NCBI GenBank assembly: GCA_004194705.1
Contig: SADC01001184.1
Location: forward strand, 62,001 to 126,000
DNA length: 64,000 nt
Origin: Ditylenchus dipsaci
Taxonomy: Eukaryota > Nematoda > Chromadorea > Rhabditida > Anguinidae
Reading direction: 5' to 3'
Part shown: in pieces, positions 10,301 through 20,700 of the stretch
Layout of the letters: every line of letters starts with the position of its first letter
Position numbering within the stretch: the stretch's first letter is position 1
Notes under the pieces: generated by a model
Seen by the model: only the letters and a program-made list of their open reading frames with translations
The model's database searches: none
What the model was told of the DNA's origin: nothing
Made by a program: the position numbers and the translations under genes

Positions 10301-10368
10301 TTTCAAATACTCCAGAACAAGAAGAAAAAGATTTTTTGCAGCAGAAAATCAATGAACAGCATAAATGA
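4330..10368 (+). CDS. Unrecognised protein, at least four exons
   Basis: I do not recognise the product. Four exons join in frame at good splice sites: 4330-4435, 5109-5364, 9963-10250 and 10294-10368 (stop TGA). The reconstructed C-terminal part, about 240 residues, is hydrophilic, rich in Ser, Lys and Glu, and has no membrane segment. Stretches include EIDAWTFIRTVKRGSG, KEFRGKLRSLDQKDFGELD, SATSLVSRILKPSLRMKAF and the tail EEKDFLQQKINEQHK. The 4.6-kb third intron holds a GGGCC foldback and a nested LTR retrotransposon. Upstream of 4330 the frame stays open from an ATG at 4239 through a very hydrophobic stretch, which is either a signal segment or, more likely, intron ending in TTTTCAG. The true start is therefore unknown. 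Confidence 0.6.
5383..6172. other. Intronic AT-rich sequence
   Basis: Part of the long intron of the unrecognised gene. I see no exon or RNA gene and only low-complexity runs. Confidence 0.4.
6181..6570. repeat. GGGCC foldback element, copy 1
   Basis: The 8-bp target duplication GTTTTTTC lies at 6173-6180 and 6571-6578. The terminal repeat is GGGGAGAAGAAGAATGGGCC on the left and its GGGAGGAG variant on the right. The arms consist of tandem 14-16 bp units of the form AATTTGAAATGGCCC, running in opposite orientations around a unique centre that contains TTGGCAATTTTTTAACTG. The element encodes nothing. A second copy, with its centre inverted, is at 44617-44928. Confidence 0.92.
6884..7064 (-). 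repeat. 3' LTR of the retrotransposon
   Basis: This 181-bp repeat appears identical to the 5' LTR at 9321-9501. Read on the minus strand it starts TGTTGTATCGCCC and ends AAGATACAACA. The gag frame runs into it and stops at 6958. Confidence 0.93.
6958..9306 (-). CDS. Retrotransposon Gag with aspartic protease domain
   Basis: A frame of 782 residues from an ATG only 14 bp inside the 5' LTR boundary. The same frame is open upstream through the LTR, but this start fits best because it follows the primer-binding site. Order: Gln-rich N-terminus; Gag-like helical region to about residue 240; two zinc knuckles near residue 268-300, the first CX2CX3HX4C (one residue short of canonical) and the second CX2CX4HX4C; a protease region near residue 355 with the catalytic DSGAQ motif; then an Ala/Ser/Pro/Lys-rich tail of imperfect repeats around SAAKMPRKHL. 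The last part (below about 7560) changes character, and other minus frames there look equally protein-like, so a frameshift is possible. No polymerase follows. Confidence 0.88.
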   Translation of the reverse strand: MDVKELKALVEIQQAPIAQQSAQMAQMVALLQQNRGGGDNAQPAPPAVSTLPQLPDMEIFSADDSDPSKFEDWIARFKFSLDCTAPNMVDPCKVKLLMTKLSSEAFSEYRKSCLPRDVVDFNLDETVSGLSKLFAHSRSLVVDRFECLRLLKEEGEEFRHYVNRLKGQLRLFKFSSLKEEEFNCLLLLLGLKSNQDAALRTRLLHRINEKGEAVKFEEVVEEAAAYLSTIAEAKHLERKPDSFAINAIAFQRERQQQFSAENRAPPPSACYRCDQMHWSKDCPHVNHRCSKCNKPGHLERQCRRYQNCQPNAAKKKFQPQRRINLVQLPSIMLNQVSSAMPLLSASVMVNGTAIDFILDSGAQVNTMNESAIAAVGQIKIAPTQFRGCLPDGSKCKFLGESNALFQANEVSSVQSFVVVKSGCPNLLGLPALYALKFISKRLDSLRPTDGSAATSSAVEMFQISEVPAAKNNVLIGALQICQDVAKSPAAATMSPGHTPNSASFAAAVTSPGCLLDSAASAAKIPCKDLLKSAAPSAAKMPRKHLRKSDAPSAAKVPAELLPKSAAAVKMSPKHPLNTAASDATATPAAAMVPIKPLLPKLSKPQETNRLDSAGPQNGINLSLKDEGKEMGHATQGFLLCLRNVLNAAFLMPNHLLNTSGIKCHQSSWTCLCLHVLLCLCPLLPLNCWLPFYWKLSKFRPSPNLLPLLLSVPVLLWMLVVVDSPCSTRIQKNWTPAPLPLDSFDRGKVLYRPFESLIVLTRLRFVVRAFAAPAVVILLLLCL
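7065..7073 (-). other. Polypurine tract
   Basis: The minus strand reads GAGGGAAGG directly before the 3' LTR, the expected place and composition for the plus-strand primer. Confidence 0.7.
9308..9319 (-). other. Primer-binding site, tRNA-Ser type
   Basis: One base after the 5' LTR the minus strand reads TGGCGCAGTCGC. This complements a tRNA 3' end CGACTGCG-CCA, which matches the 3' end of insect-type tRNA-Ser from family knowledge; the tRNA itself is not in this window. The Gag ATG begins immediately after the site, so the leader is extremely short. Confidence 0.7.
9321..9501 (-). repeat. 5' LTR of the retrotransposon
   Basis: 181 bp, TG...CA ends within the inverted TGTTGTATC / GATACAACA, followed on the genomic plus side by target duplication CCTAA. 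It contains GA-rich and CAACAATAATAAT stretches. Confidence 0.93.
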
Positions 10369-10839
10369 AACTTTATGTGTCATATTGTGTTTTGCCCGTT
10401 TGTTTCACTAAGCAGCATTGGCTTTGGAAAATAATAATATTTTTTGCATGCGATTCTGAGGTATTTGGAAATACTTCATATAATTTCGTAGAAAACTAGC
10501 CGGATACGCCCTGTCTCGCCTAGAAGTTCATTTCGTCCATTTGTTTTTACTTTTTGGGCAAAATGAACTTTTGAGCGAAATGACCGTGTCACTAATCGAC
10601 CTCTATGCCACAGTTATTATTTTGAAAAAATAAAAACAATTTTTTACTTGGAAACCTTCACACTATCACAACTTTTTTTTATCGTCGTAAGAAATCGTAA
10701 GTGGGCTAGAAAATAGCACAAATTTCCAATTTTGTATATTTCAATCAACAAAACTATTTTCTAATTCCATCATTTTGGCTATTTCAGGAAATTTAGGTTA
10801 GTTTTCATCCTTACTACAAGGTAAGGAGTCAAAAATTTA
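10369..10839. other. Intergenic, no feature seen
   Basis: AT-rich spacer downstream of the unrecognised gene. No exon or RNA gene is visible. Confidence 0.4.
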
Positions 10840-11295
10840 AAAAGTCCATTTAGTGGCACAGTCGAGTCTTAGTATCAAAGCACCCCTCGAGACTCTTTTG
10901 TCGAAGCTACTCTTAAAAAGACATACCAGCGCGTTACACTACAATCAAGGCGGGGACCAGCAATTTCTCACTTGACTATTTCCTATAAGCGTTATACCTG
11001 ATCCGACAAAAGTTTTCTGACTACTTTTTAAAAATAGGATAAGGTCATAAATATCATATTTGAGCTGAAACGAGTGAAAACAAGGATGAATTTTGAAAAA
11101 ATGCTGGTCCCCGCCTTAATTTGTAGTGTAACGCGCTGGTATGCCCCTTTAAAAATACGACTTGCTGAAAAAAATAGACAAGAATTTTGGATGAGAATGA
11201 CAGGGTGCTTTTATATCGAGGGTATATTGGTATGTACCGAGCAAAGGTGCTGTTACAGGTGGGTGCTATTTTATCGAGACTCGACTATATGAGGA
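10840..11295. repeat. Dispersed repeat with GCGTTACACTACAAT, copy 1
   Basis: The outer ends are CAGTCGAGTCTTAGTATC and TATCGAGACTCGACTA, resembling pogo-type termini. The inner inverted parts carry CAGCGCGTTACACTACAAT, then GGCGGGGACCAGCA on the left and TGCTGGTCCCCGCC...TAACGCGCTGG on the right. Degenerate relatives are at 16425-16650 and 21432-21640. Non-coding. Confidence 0.7.
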
Positions 11296-12680
11296 TATGC
11301 TATGACTAATTTAAAACCAATAATGCCTTTTAATTTTTCTAATGCAATAATTTGGCAAGTTCGCTGCCCGTAGCTGACATCATACATTTTATATCTGCAA
11401 GTCCAAAGTCGTATCTATTTTCAACACTAGCTCTATGGAATTTTCTGAATTTCAAGGAGTCTAGCCGAAATTTTTTCTCCTTCTACAAAGTCATCATTCT
11501 CTCCAAGAAAAAGTAGTAAGCTCGAGTATTAGATGGATGGTAGTGCAACTAAAACTGCATAGAGAGTACGCTAAAGAGTGGTCCACTAAAAAGCATACTA
11601 ATGTAATCCTATACTCAGCCGACTCGCTGCCAACTTTTCTCCACTTTTATCCAGCCAAGAATTTTTTTCAATTCCTACAAAACTTGATACAATTTTCAAG
11701 TGAGCCACTGCTACTTCTTGACCTTCCAGGGAAAGAAGAGTGGAACCGGAAAAGTCCATTAGTTGTTTTGTTGACTGCTTACGTATAGTAGTATACGGCA
11801 GGCACTAGTTGATTATGTTGAGGTTGCACCCAGAGTCATGCTTGCTTTTCATTAACTTTAAGCATGGAAGAAGAAAAAACAATTTTGGAGAATGACAACT
11901 TTTTTGCTAGTTTTGTTTCTTCTTTTTTCGCTTAATAAAATTAGAAAAAGGATAGTAAAGAAAAGAGCTGTATAATGTAGCAATTAGCATAATCATGTCC
12001 ATTCTTTTTTTAGACAATTTTTTTATTAAAAATGTTTTCTAAATGCTTGAGAACTATTTGTTTGCAAATCGCAACTAAATTGTTGCAATTCTGTATTGTT
12101 TTTCGTGTGTACACTTTATTCTACATGCTTATTCTATTCTCCCCACAATTTTGAAATCTTTAAAGTAAAATAAAAGTTGTAAACCCTAACAGCCGCCCAA
12201 GCCGGTAAACCTATCGATTTATTATGGCTTGTTCACAATAGTTGGAGCTGGCGTTATATTCAAAGCAAGAATTAAATTAACCCGTTAATGCGCACTGGTA
12301 GGATTTTTATATCAGAAAACAACAGGGTGGGTATCATGGTTTTTTTAAAAAAATTTCTTCAAAATATGGTTTTTATCGCTGAAGCTGACTTTCTGCAAAA
12401 AAAAATTATTTTATTTTAGAGCTTATCAAATTTCCTGCAAGCTGATAAATAAATGCTACATTAGTGGAAAATAAAAAGTTGAGATACGCTATCCTGAATC
12501 TTGCATAAAATAACACTTTAGACTTTTTACAGCTTTTTGTTGAGTTGGAGGGTAGTTTCAGGTCAAATCATCCTAGTAATTTTTTTTCAAGAATATGTTT
12601 TTTTTTTCTGAAAATGCAGTAAAAGAGCTACAAATAAGGAAATGTTAGTTAAAGGCTCATAATAAAAAGCACAAATAGAT

Positions 12681-12802
12681 GGCAACCACACATTTTCTAA
12701 TATTTTTTCGGTCGATTCGGTCGTTTCGCCCGAATTTACCGAAAAAATATTAGAAAATGTCGCGCGACAAATTCTAAAAATATTAGAAAATGTCTGGTTG
12801 CC
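12681..12802. repeat. Small MITE with 9-bp target duplication
   Basis: 122 bp flanked by CAAATAGAT at 12672-12680 and 12803-12811. Termini are GGCAACCACACATTTTCTAA and its near complement ending TGTCTGGTTGCC. The inner part holds TCGCGCGACAAATTCTA and GAATTCGG-type palindromes. It belongs to the same family as 26434-26588. The 9-bp duplication suggests mobilisation by a Mutator-like transposase. Confidence 0.88.
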
Positions 12803-14767
12803 CAAATAGATTGGACAAACGTGGATTTTCGGAATATTTAAAATTTGCTGTCTTTGTGGATACTTTTGCACTTTTCTCAAAAAAGTGACCAGACATGCTT
12901 AATTTTTCGAACGTACATTCTACATTATGAGTTTTTCTACAAAAAGTCGTGTGACGTTAACAGAATCACAGTAAAAAAAATCGGGAAATGACCTTTACCA
13001 CAAGAAAATAAAAAGTTTTTGGAAAATTCGGCCAAAAATGGGTTAAGGGGTGCTTACAATACCATTTTACTCCAACTGTGACCTGTTCACAACGACTGTG
13101 TTTTTGACACAAAATTTCCTTTTTTGTTTTTTTTATCATGTTTTCCGGTAAATCAAAACTTTGAAGCCACTTGAAAGATCACAATAATTAAGATTAGAGT
13201 AGGAGTCGGAGTTGAAAATGTTCACAATAACAATTTACTCCAACTCTGACTAACCAGAATGAGCCACTAGCTTTTTCAAGTCGACGAAAGCAGAAATGCC
13301 GCCGAAAAATGATTTTATGAAAAATTCACTCACAAGGGAGGGACCCTGACTGTGACCTGGGGTTTTTCGATGAATTTTTTTCATGCCTGTATTCTTGTAG
13401 AGCGTGCCCAAGTCTCAAGTGAATTTGGCTCTCAACGCCAACAAAACTTTTAGGAATGACTCATGCCCAAGGATCAGCTATAAAAAACCATGATAGTGGT
13501 GTCAGTCGCACTATATTGAGGATCGCACTATATCGCTTACTATATTTGATTTTAGCACGCAGGACGTTCCCTTTCTCTTCTTTGCCACTTGGCAGTACCT
13601 TCATTCGAAATTTGTCCTGATACTCGGGTCGCCGCCAATTTCTCGAGTTATGATTGTTGATTGATGTACAAATAAAATGGTTAGTACCGATTTTTGTGTG
13701 ATAAAAATCTGAATTTGTGATTTTTTTTGAAAAAATGCAGATACCATAAAAACCATAAAAAATTACGAATATTTATTTTATGGATATAAAATACCTAATA
13801 AACAATGCCCGAAATATGAGCATTTTTTATACACAAGATTTCAAAACTTTTCAAAATCCATATTTTTAACATTTCAACATTTTTCTAGTACTTTGATTTC
13901 CTGAAGAAAAATCAAAAATTTGTTCCTCATGAAAAATAATAATAATTGACATGGTTAGCACGAGTTTCGAGCGGTAGAAAAAGTTGAAAGGCCAAGTAGA
14001 TTAGGGAATTGTGTGTGTTTTACTGCTTACTCTGCAAACTAGCCCTGTTACGTCTCTTTCTGCTGAACTTTTGTTGTAAAAAGAAAAAGAACTACTAAAG
14101 CACAGCTGCCACTGATCTTGAGGTGATTAAAGTAGCAAAATAAGCTTAGTTTTAGCTTCCTGCTGCACTTTATGATGAATTATGTGGTTGGGCAGATTCG
14201 AGCAATCACTAATAAGCTTATTTCAAAATTATGTTTTTTTGTTTGTCATCTGAATTCTGAAAGCTTTTCACTGACGAACAAGAATTCTTCAAACAAATTT
14301 TTGAATCTTTATTTAAAAAAAATTAAAAACTCCAGATACCGTATTTTCTCTTATTCCGTCCCTCCTTATAATCCGCTATTTTGCTTTTGTGTTGTCGTGT
14401 TTTTTTTTAGTTTTTTAAACCGACTCTCCAACATTTTACATAACAAAATGTAGCTGGGAATCTGACCTACATTTTAGTATGGAACATGTTCGAGTGTCAA
14501 TATAAAACATGGAAAAGCTAGCTAAATATCTGATTTCTGGGATGGGCGGAATTAGAAAAAATACATTATCTGGAGATTTGTAACCCTAATTCTCTTGGAC
14601 AGAATGCTGTTCAAAGCAATATTTTCAACATTTTTGCCATAAATTTTCGGAAGTATCAATTTTAAATATGGATGACCTGAACCAATTTTTCAATATTAAG
14701 TCTTTAGTGTGCAGCCAGCGTATAATTTTTATCTGCAAAAACGTTAGATTTTGACCAATCTCACTTA

Positions 14768-15325
14768 TACAATGTGATCAAACTTTTTCTCACAAATTTT
14801 TTTCAGCATAATTTTTTTCGCTTTTAATTTTTCGATCGACTATCCATTTGTAATTTCTTGAATTGCCATTTCGTTTAAACAAAAGAACACCGTGGTTTGA
14901 ATTTTATAAGCCTAGTTATGGATTATTAGTTATCTGTTTTTACGGTGATAAACCACCATATACTGATAAAAGAAAAGGCTCAATGCGTTAAGCTGTTTTT
15001 TTGACGGAAACGCTGATGCTCCTTGAAATCTGGCTATGCTCCGAAATAAAGCGATTCGGGCTCTTCGACAGCGGCCTAGTTTTGACCAACTTGTTTTTTG
15101 CAGGATGGTGCTCCGCCTCAGTGAGGATTGATTTGAATTTTTTAAAGACGGACGATATTTTTTAATCATCTATAACTAGGCTTATAGAATTCGAAACACA
15201 ACGTTCTTTTTTAGACAAAATGGCGATGCAAGAGCTTTCGAGTAAATAGTTGATCGAAAATTAAGTGCGCGGGAAAAAAGTTGTGCGGAAAAGAAATGTG
15301 CGAGAAAAAGTTTGATCACCCTGTA
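14768..15325 (+). mobile_element. Degenerate Tc1/mariner-like transposon
   Basis: The ends are TACAATGTGATCAAACTTTT and AAAGTTTGATCACCCTGTA, consistent with insertion at TA. The terminal inverted repeats extend for roughly 170 bp. Between them a short broken transposase relic reads on the plus strand: AMLRNKAIRALRQRPSFDQL (about 15034-15093), then after a frame change QDGAPP (about 15103-15120). QDGAPP(H) is the block around the second catalytic Asp of mariner-like transposases. The rest of the gene is deleted or full of stops, so the element is dead. Confidence 0.75.
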
Positions 15326-15894
15326 TAACATTTGATACACGAGCAATCAGGACTTTTAAATTTGTTGCATATAATTTTTTGCATACAATGTGACTTACAA
15401 AATTGAGTGTGACTATCCTCCTAATTGCCTGTAATCACTTTTTAGACATTGGAATTCACCAAGAGGCAGTGGTCACTGATGCCAAATGGCTGTTTTTCTT
15501 TAAATTTTGTTTTCTGCTGCTATAACTAGAGATTTATTCGAAAAAGTAAACAATTCTAGTTCTTTAATCTATTTTTTCTAAATCTTTAAACTAAATAAAG
15601 AAACTGCATATATCCGGATTCAAACTACTCTTTCGTGTTTTTCAAACATGTGCGAATTTTATTTAGTTTCGTTACTTAAAAAAGATTGACTTTAAATCGA
15701 TGGTATTACAAACTGTTTAAAATGAGTATATTTCAAAAAAAAGGCGTCACCTTAAGTACATTTTTTGAAACTTGTTTACTTGTGGAGGGGGGGGGGTTGT
15801 ATCCTACCCTATTTTGGTCACTGGAGCTAGGCGAAAAGAGCCTCTAAATGCATTTTTGTTCAAGAGTCAGGCTCGGAATTATGTCTAAGCTAAA

Positions 15895-16075
15895 TGAGTG
15901 CACGCATCGCTAACCTACCAAGCCCCTGCGCCGCCGAAGGGGGCGCAGGGGGCTTGGTTGCTTGGGGTTGAGATGCGCACACCCACATACCTTAGACACA
16001 AATCACTCGATAGTGACTCTGGATGCATAAAAATATGCATACCAGAGTTTCTTTATGCGGTAGGCCCCAGATAAC
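15895..16075. repeat. Dispersed core repeat, copy 1
   Basis: Contains a G/C-rich inverted stretch around AAGCCCCTGCGCC, then GGTTGAGATGCGCACAC, CATACCTTAGACACAAATCA and CAGAGTTTCTTTATGCGGTA. The same module recurs near 22793-22893, 46024-46250 and 61800-62015, at the last two as the centre of larger foldbacks with different arms. Confidence 0.75.
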
Positions 16076-16424
16076 AAAATTATGTTCAAACCCCATCTTT
16101 TCGATATTTTTAAGGTTATCCAAATACCCTTTCTGGTGTATTTAGCTTGGGGGACCAAGGCAATTGGTCAACTTATCGTAACCATTTTTTTTGAAAACCC
16201 ATTTTTTAGTGCGGAAATTGTTTGGAAACTAATTTTTTATCGGGTTTAGCGTATAAAATAACTAAGAAGACGTCTAAACACTATTTATAGTTGACCGAAA
16301 AAGGGTCCCCCGAGTAAACAAGTGCCGGGGGTGTATTACAGCAACTTTTGAGAGTGGGGGGGGAGGTTATATTCCAGTGGCGTCAAATTTTTTTATTATA
16401 CTTTTTATACTAGCTTGTTACACT

Positions 16425-16650
16425 GCAAATTAAAGCCGGGACTAGTAATTTTTCAAAAAATTTTCTTGTTTTCATTTGTTTCATGTCAAATCTGATATTT
16501 ATGACTTTATGCTACTTTTAAAATTTTAAAAAACTTTTAAAAGTGAAAAAACTTGCATCGATCAAGTAGAACGCTTATAGAAAATTGTCAAGAGAAAGAG
16601 AAATTTCCACCCCGGTCTTTTTTCACTGTAACGCAAGAGTATGCCCCTCT
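16425..16650. repeat. Dispersed repeat, GCGTTACACTACAAT family copy 2
   Basis: Begins CTTGTTACACTGCAAATTAA, then GCCGGGACTAGTAATTT, and ends CACTGTAACGCAAGAGTATGC. This is the same layout as 10840-11295 but more diverged. Confidence 0.6.
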
Positions 16651-17282
16651 AAACAAATCATTGTTTTTTGTAACAAAATTTTTCTGTAAGATAATTTTGT
16701 TTTGTCTGTTTATCATACTTTCACTGTGACGAGATATTTATGAGCCGATCTTCCCATGAAACCGTGCTATTTACCAAAAATACCTTATTTTCACCTACGT
16801 CTATATTTTTCTTATCCTCTCCCCCTCTATTGTTCCACTGAGTTTGTTCCCAGAGTACTAGAAGAGGGAGAGAGGTTTTCGGTTCAAAATTTTGAATATT
16901 AAATGTTAGACACGGAGAAAGGCAAAATAGAGAGTAGCAGTAACTAAGTTTCGACCACTGCGCTTGCCAAACTTACTATTTGGAGTCCACTTTACTTCGA
17001 AAACACATTCCTCGTGCTCCACTACCTTTTTTGGTTTCTTTTGTTGTTAAGGGTGAGGGCAGATGTCACCTATTTTAAGCTACCACCTCTATTGTTCGCA
17101 ACATGTTTTTTGCTCACTCATTCAACCGTGTTTTTAGACTTTTTTCAAAGAACTCTGGTTTGTTTACTACAACTTGATCATACCTGAGTAATTCGGGCAG
17201 CATTTTATTGATTTGAGTACCAATAAAAGATTAAAAATTGGTATTGGAAACTATAATGCAATTCATATTGCCAAGTCAGTTT

Positions 17283-17620
17283 CCGGCCCTATTCAACAAG
17301 CGAGAAAGGCTGCTCTGCCTTAGTCCTCCCAACTGTTTTTGTGGCTTTTAACAGTTAGGCAAGGGTTAACCAGGTTTTTCAAAATGCAAAAAAAGTATGA
17401 AAAAAATTTCGAACCCGTCCTAGGCTTGAGAAAAACCCGCTGAAAATCATCCTATCGTGGAATAGGCTAATTTGAGAGTTGGCCAGCGGATGTTAAGATG
17501 TACTCAAACCATTTTTCTGTCCAGCCTAATATACGCTTGCTAACCCTTTCCTAAACCAAAAAAGGGACAAAAAACAATAGGAAGGACCCAGGCAAAAAAC
17601 CTTCTGTTCTGAAATAACTT
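17283..17620. repeat. Dispersed foldback family, CGGCCCTATTCAACAA copy 2
   Basis: Starts CGGCCCTATTCAACAAGC, has internal AGGCAAGGGTTA / TAACCC-type arms and ends with AGGCAAAAAACC. It is diverged from the copies at 2135 and 35038. Confidence 0.6.
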
Positions 17621-17784
17621 GATTCCTTGTTGTTTTTAGAAAAGCCCATCTTTGTTTATGCTTTTCCATTTAAATCCCCTGAGAGCTGTAGCATTTGCTT
17701 GATGTATATATGTGTGTATTAGTGCCCTTTATTGCCCAATCCAATTTGTGGTTTGCAGGAGCAGTAGTAGGCTAGTAGTAGTGG

Positions 17785-20700
17785 ATGAGTATGGTCGAAG
17801 AGACTTGGTATACAGTTCCACTCAAACCAGATGATGTATTTGCGGGTGCTTTCCTGCTCTGCTTTGGCCTGATATTTATGCCAATATATGCTGCAGTAGC
17901 TTATGTTATGTTCAAGAATGACAAGGGTATTGTCGGCTTCAGGTTTTTATTCAGTGCCTCTATTGCAGATATGGTTGGTTTATTACGCTTTGGTTTAATC
18001 AAAAGTTAATAAAAAAAATTAGGCCCAGTGTCAAAAACATTTCTTTTGCTGCAGTTTTGAGATTTTTAGTTGAGCTTTAGGAAGTCGGATATCCAGTTAA
18101 GGCCCCGTATCACTAGAGCTTAAGCCCCGGAAATATTTTTCAAGCCAAGTTATTCACTGGCCTATTTTGATTTTAAAAGTATAAGAAAAGTCGCAATTAA
18201 CGGTATTAGGCTACCTAGTAAATAAAAATAAAAACAATACATTTTGTGACCCGATTTCCGATATTTGGGACCAGACTGTTAGTTGAAGTTTTTGAAAATC
18301 GAGGATAAAAAAAGTGTCGGACCCTAGGCGGGAACGAACTTTTTTTAGGTTTGACTTGATGGAATATTCGACGGATAATTACAATTCGAGTCATATCTTT
18401 CATGATTACCGTATTTCCTCTAATAGAAGCCCCCCTCCTATTATAAGCCCCCCCTCTAATATAAGCCCCTCTGGAGGTCATCCAAAATATAAAAGCCCCC
18501 CCTCTAATATAAGCCCCCCCCTCTAGTGGGTATCCTGAAAATATAAGCCCCCTTTTTATATAAACCCCTTAATCAAATATTTTTTAGATAAACAGGTGCT
18601 GCTAAACGTGGTAAAAGATACAAAGAGTGCCTTTATGTATTTGCCTATCACATCTTTCGAAGTGGATCGCTGGAATACTTGTGAATGAGTGAATTTCAAA
18701 GCAAAAACTACATCGAGTGCTATTTTAGCGGGCATTTTGTTGGTTTAAAAAATTGCTTTACGCAGTAATCATCGGCAGAAAATCAGCAACAAACGATACA
18801 AAGTGACGTCGGTTTACGTTTGAGGAACAAGAAAATAAGTCGGCAGCATAGGTCAGATAAAAAGAAGGCATAACGATATTTCGCAGAAAATTATCTTAAT
18901 TTCGCAGCAAATTTTTGTCTCGCTTTTTATTTTTGATTTTCTAACCTTTTTTTGAAAATTACAGGGTGAGTCGAGAAATTCGAACACTTTTAATAAGCCA
19001 TAACCTTTGTCTAGGACAAATTCCGAAATTCTGTAAACGCAGAACGACTCAATTTTTTATAGAATTTCTTTGATATATAATGTGAAAAACACAATTTTCG
19101 CTTGATCCCCCCATGTGGTTTGGCCTTGGCCATCCAGAGGCTATTCTCAGACATTCGGCAAAGTTATTACTCTAAATGAGAATTTAGCTACATAATGGTG
19201 TCAATACTTTCAGAAAAAGTATATGTAAACTAATAGAAAAGGTAAAACAAAATTCGCTGAAAAATTAAGATATGCTGCGAAATTCCAATACGCCCAAAAT
19301 AAATTTAGGTAGAACGCCTCCGAGAGAAACAGTGGGTAAACTATGAATATAGAATAAGTGCTTTTGATGTTTAAACGCTGTTTCAACAATGTTATGTGGA
19401 AAATTAGAAGCGATCAGAGGGTGGCGTAAAAAATTATGACTAAAAATTTTTTCCGCGCCTTCGGCGCGGCGAGTTCAAAAAATAAAGGCCCCCCCCTCTA
19501 ATACAAGCCCCCCCTCTAATACAAGCCCCCCCTCTAATATAAGCCCCCCTGGAGGCCATCCATAAAATAGAAGCCCCGGGGCTTCTAATAGAGGAAATAC
19601 GGTAAATTAAAAAAAATGGGTAAAAACATTTTCAAAACTTTCAAATTATTTGAATAATGATTTTTTATGCTTGCAGCTCATTCTATTCAATTACGCTATA
19701 TGGCAGGCTTGACCATTCTATTCAAAAACGAATTTATTAGCCGGAGATGAGGCCTTGGGTACAGGTTACTAGTTTTATTAATGAATTTAGCTAAATTAAA
19801 GAATAACACCCTTTTTTAGATTTACCTCGACTGGGTCTGGTTTTCAATGTAAGCTTTTAAAATTTGTAGTTCAAGAATAATTCATTAATTATAGGTGCTG
19901 GCATTACATGGTACAAATTTTAATGAAAAACGGGAGCTCGGAACTGTACAGTTTGCTTTTTAAAACAGGTTATATCGTGGTCCAGATTCGCAGCCATCCG
20001 TTTTGCCAACTCATTCAGGTTTGGACTTAGCATCTTCTTATAGTATATAATACGAAAATTATAATATTTTCAACTTTTACAGAAGCTTAGCTAACTTTTG
20101 ACCAAACCGGCCCGCCAAGGATTTTTTCTATTTCAATTGGTACTCGATCAAATTGGATCGATTCAAATAATGCCAAAATCATGTTGGGACGGTTCAAATT
20201 AGGCGAAAATCGAATTACGTCACTATTTTGAGTGTGCAAAAAAGACGGTTCACTGCTAATTATAACATAACCTAAATAGATAATCCAACCATTATGTTGC
20301 AAGTTGCAACCTAAAACACCTTAATTTCATGAATGGTATTAAGGATTACAGGGGTCAAATGTCAGTCAGAATAAATGCCCAAGTTGAATTGACCCAATTT
20401 AAACAGGCATAATTTGAGTTGAACCATTTTGAAGAGGCCCAATTTTTGAGTTACACTAAGTTTGGCTGATTTTTTAATAAATACAGCTAAAAATCAATTC
20501 AAGTGTTATTATTGACTTCATAGTTATTGTTGACTTCACACTGACTTCATTCATCTGTTTTGTCGAATAAAAAAATCATAAAGGATGTCAACTATATTAG
20601 TTTCGGGAATGTATTTTATTGTAAATCTGGATAAATCGCCACCTTGGTTTGGAATCGAATTCAAAATTTCTTTAAACCAAAATTACTTCAACCCGACAGT

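Noticed and set aside
18959..19000. Complete mariner element from the TACAGGGTGAGTC end
   Set aside because: Only one terminus is visible and no transposase or partner end follows.
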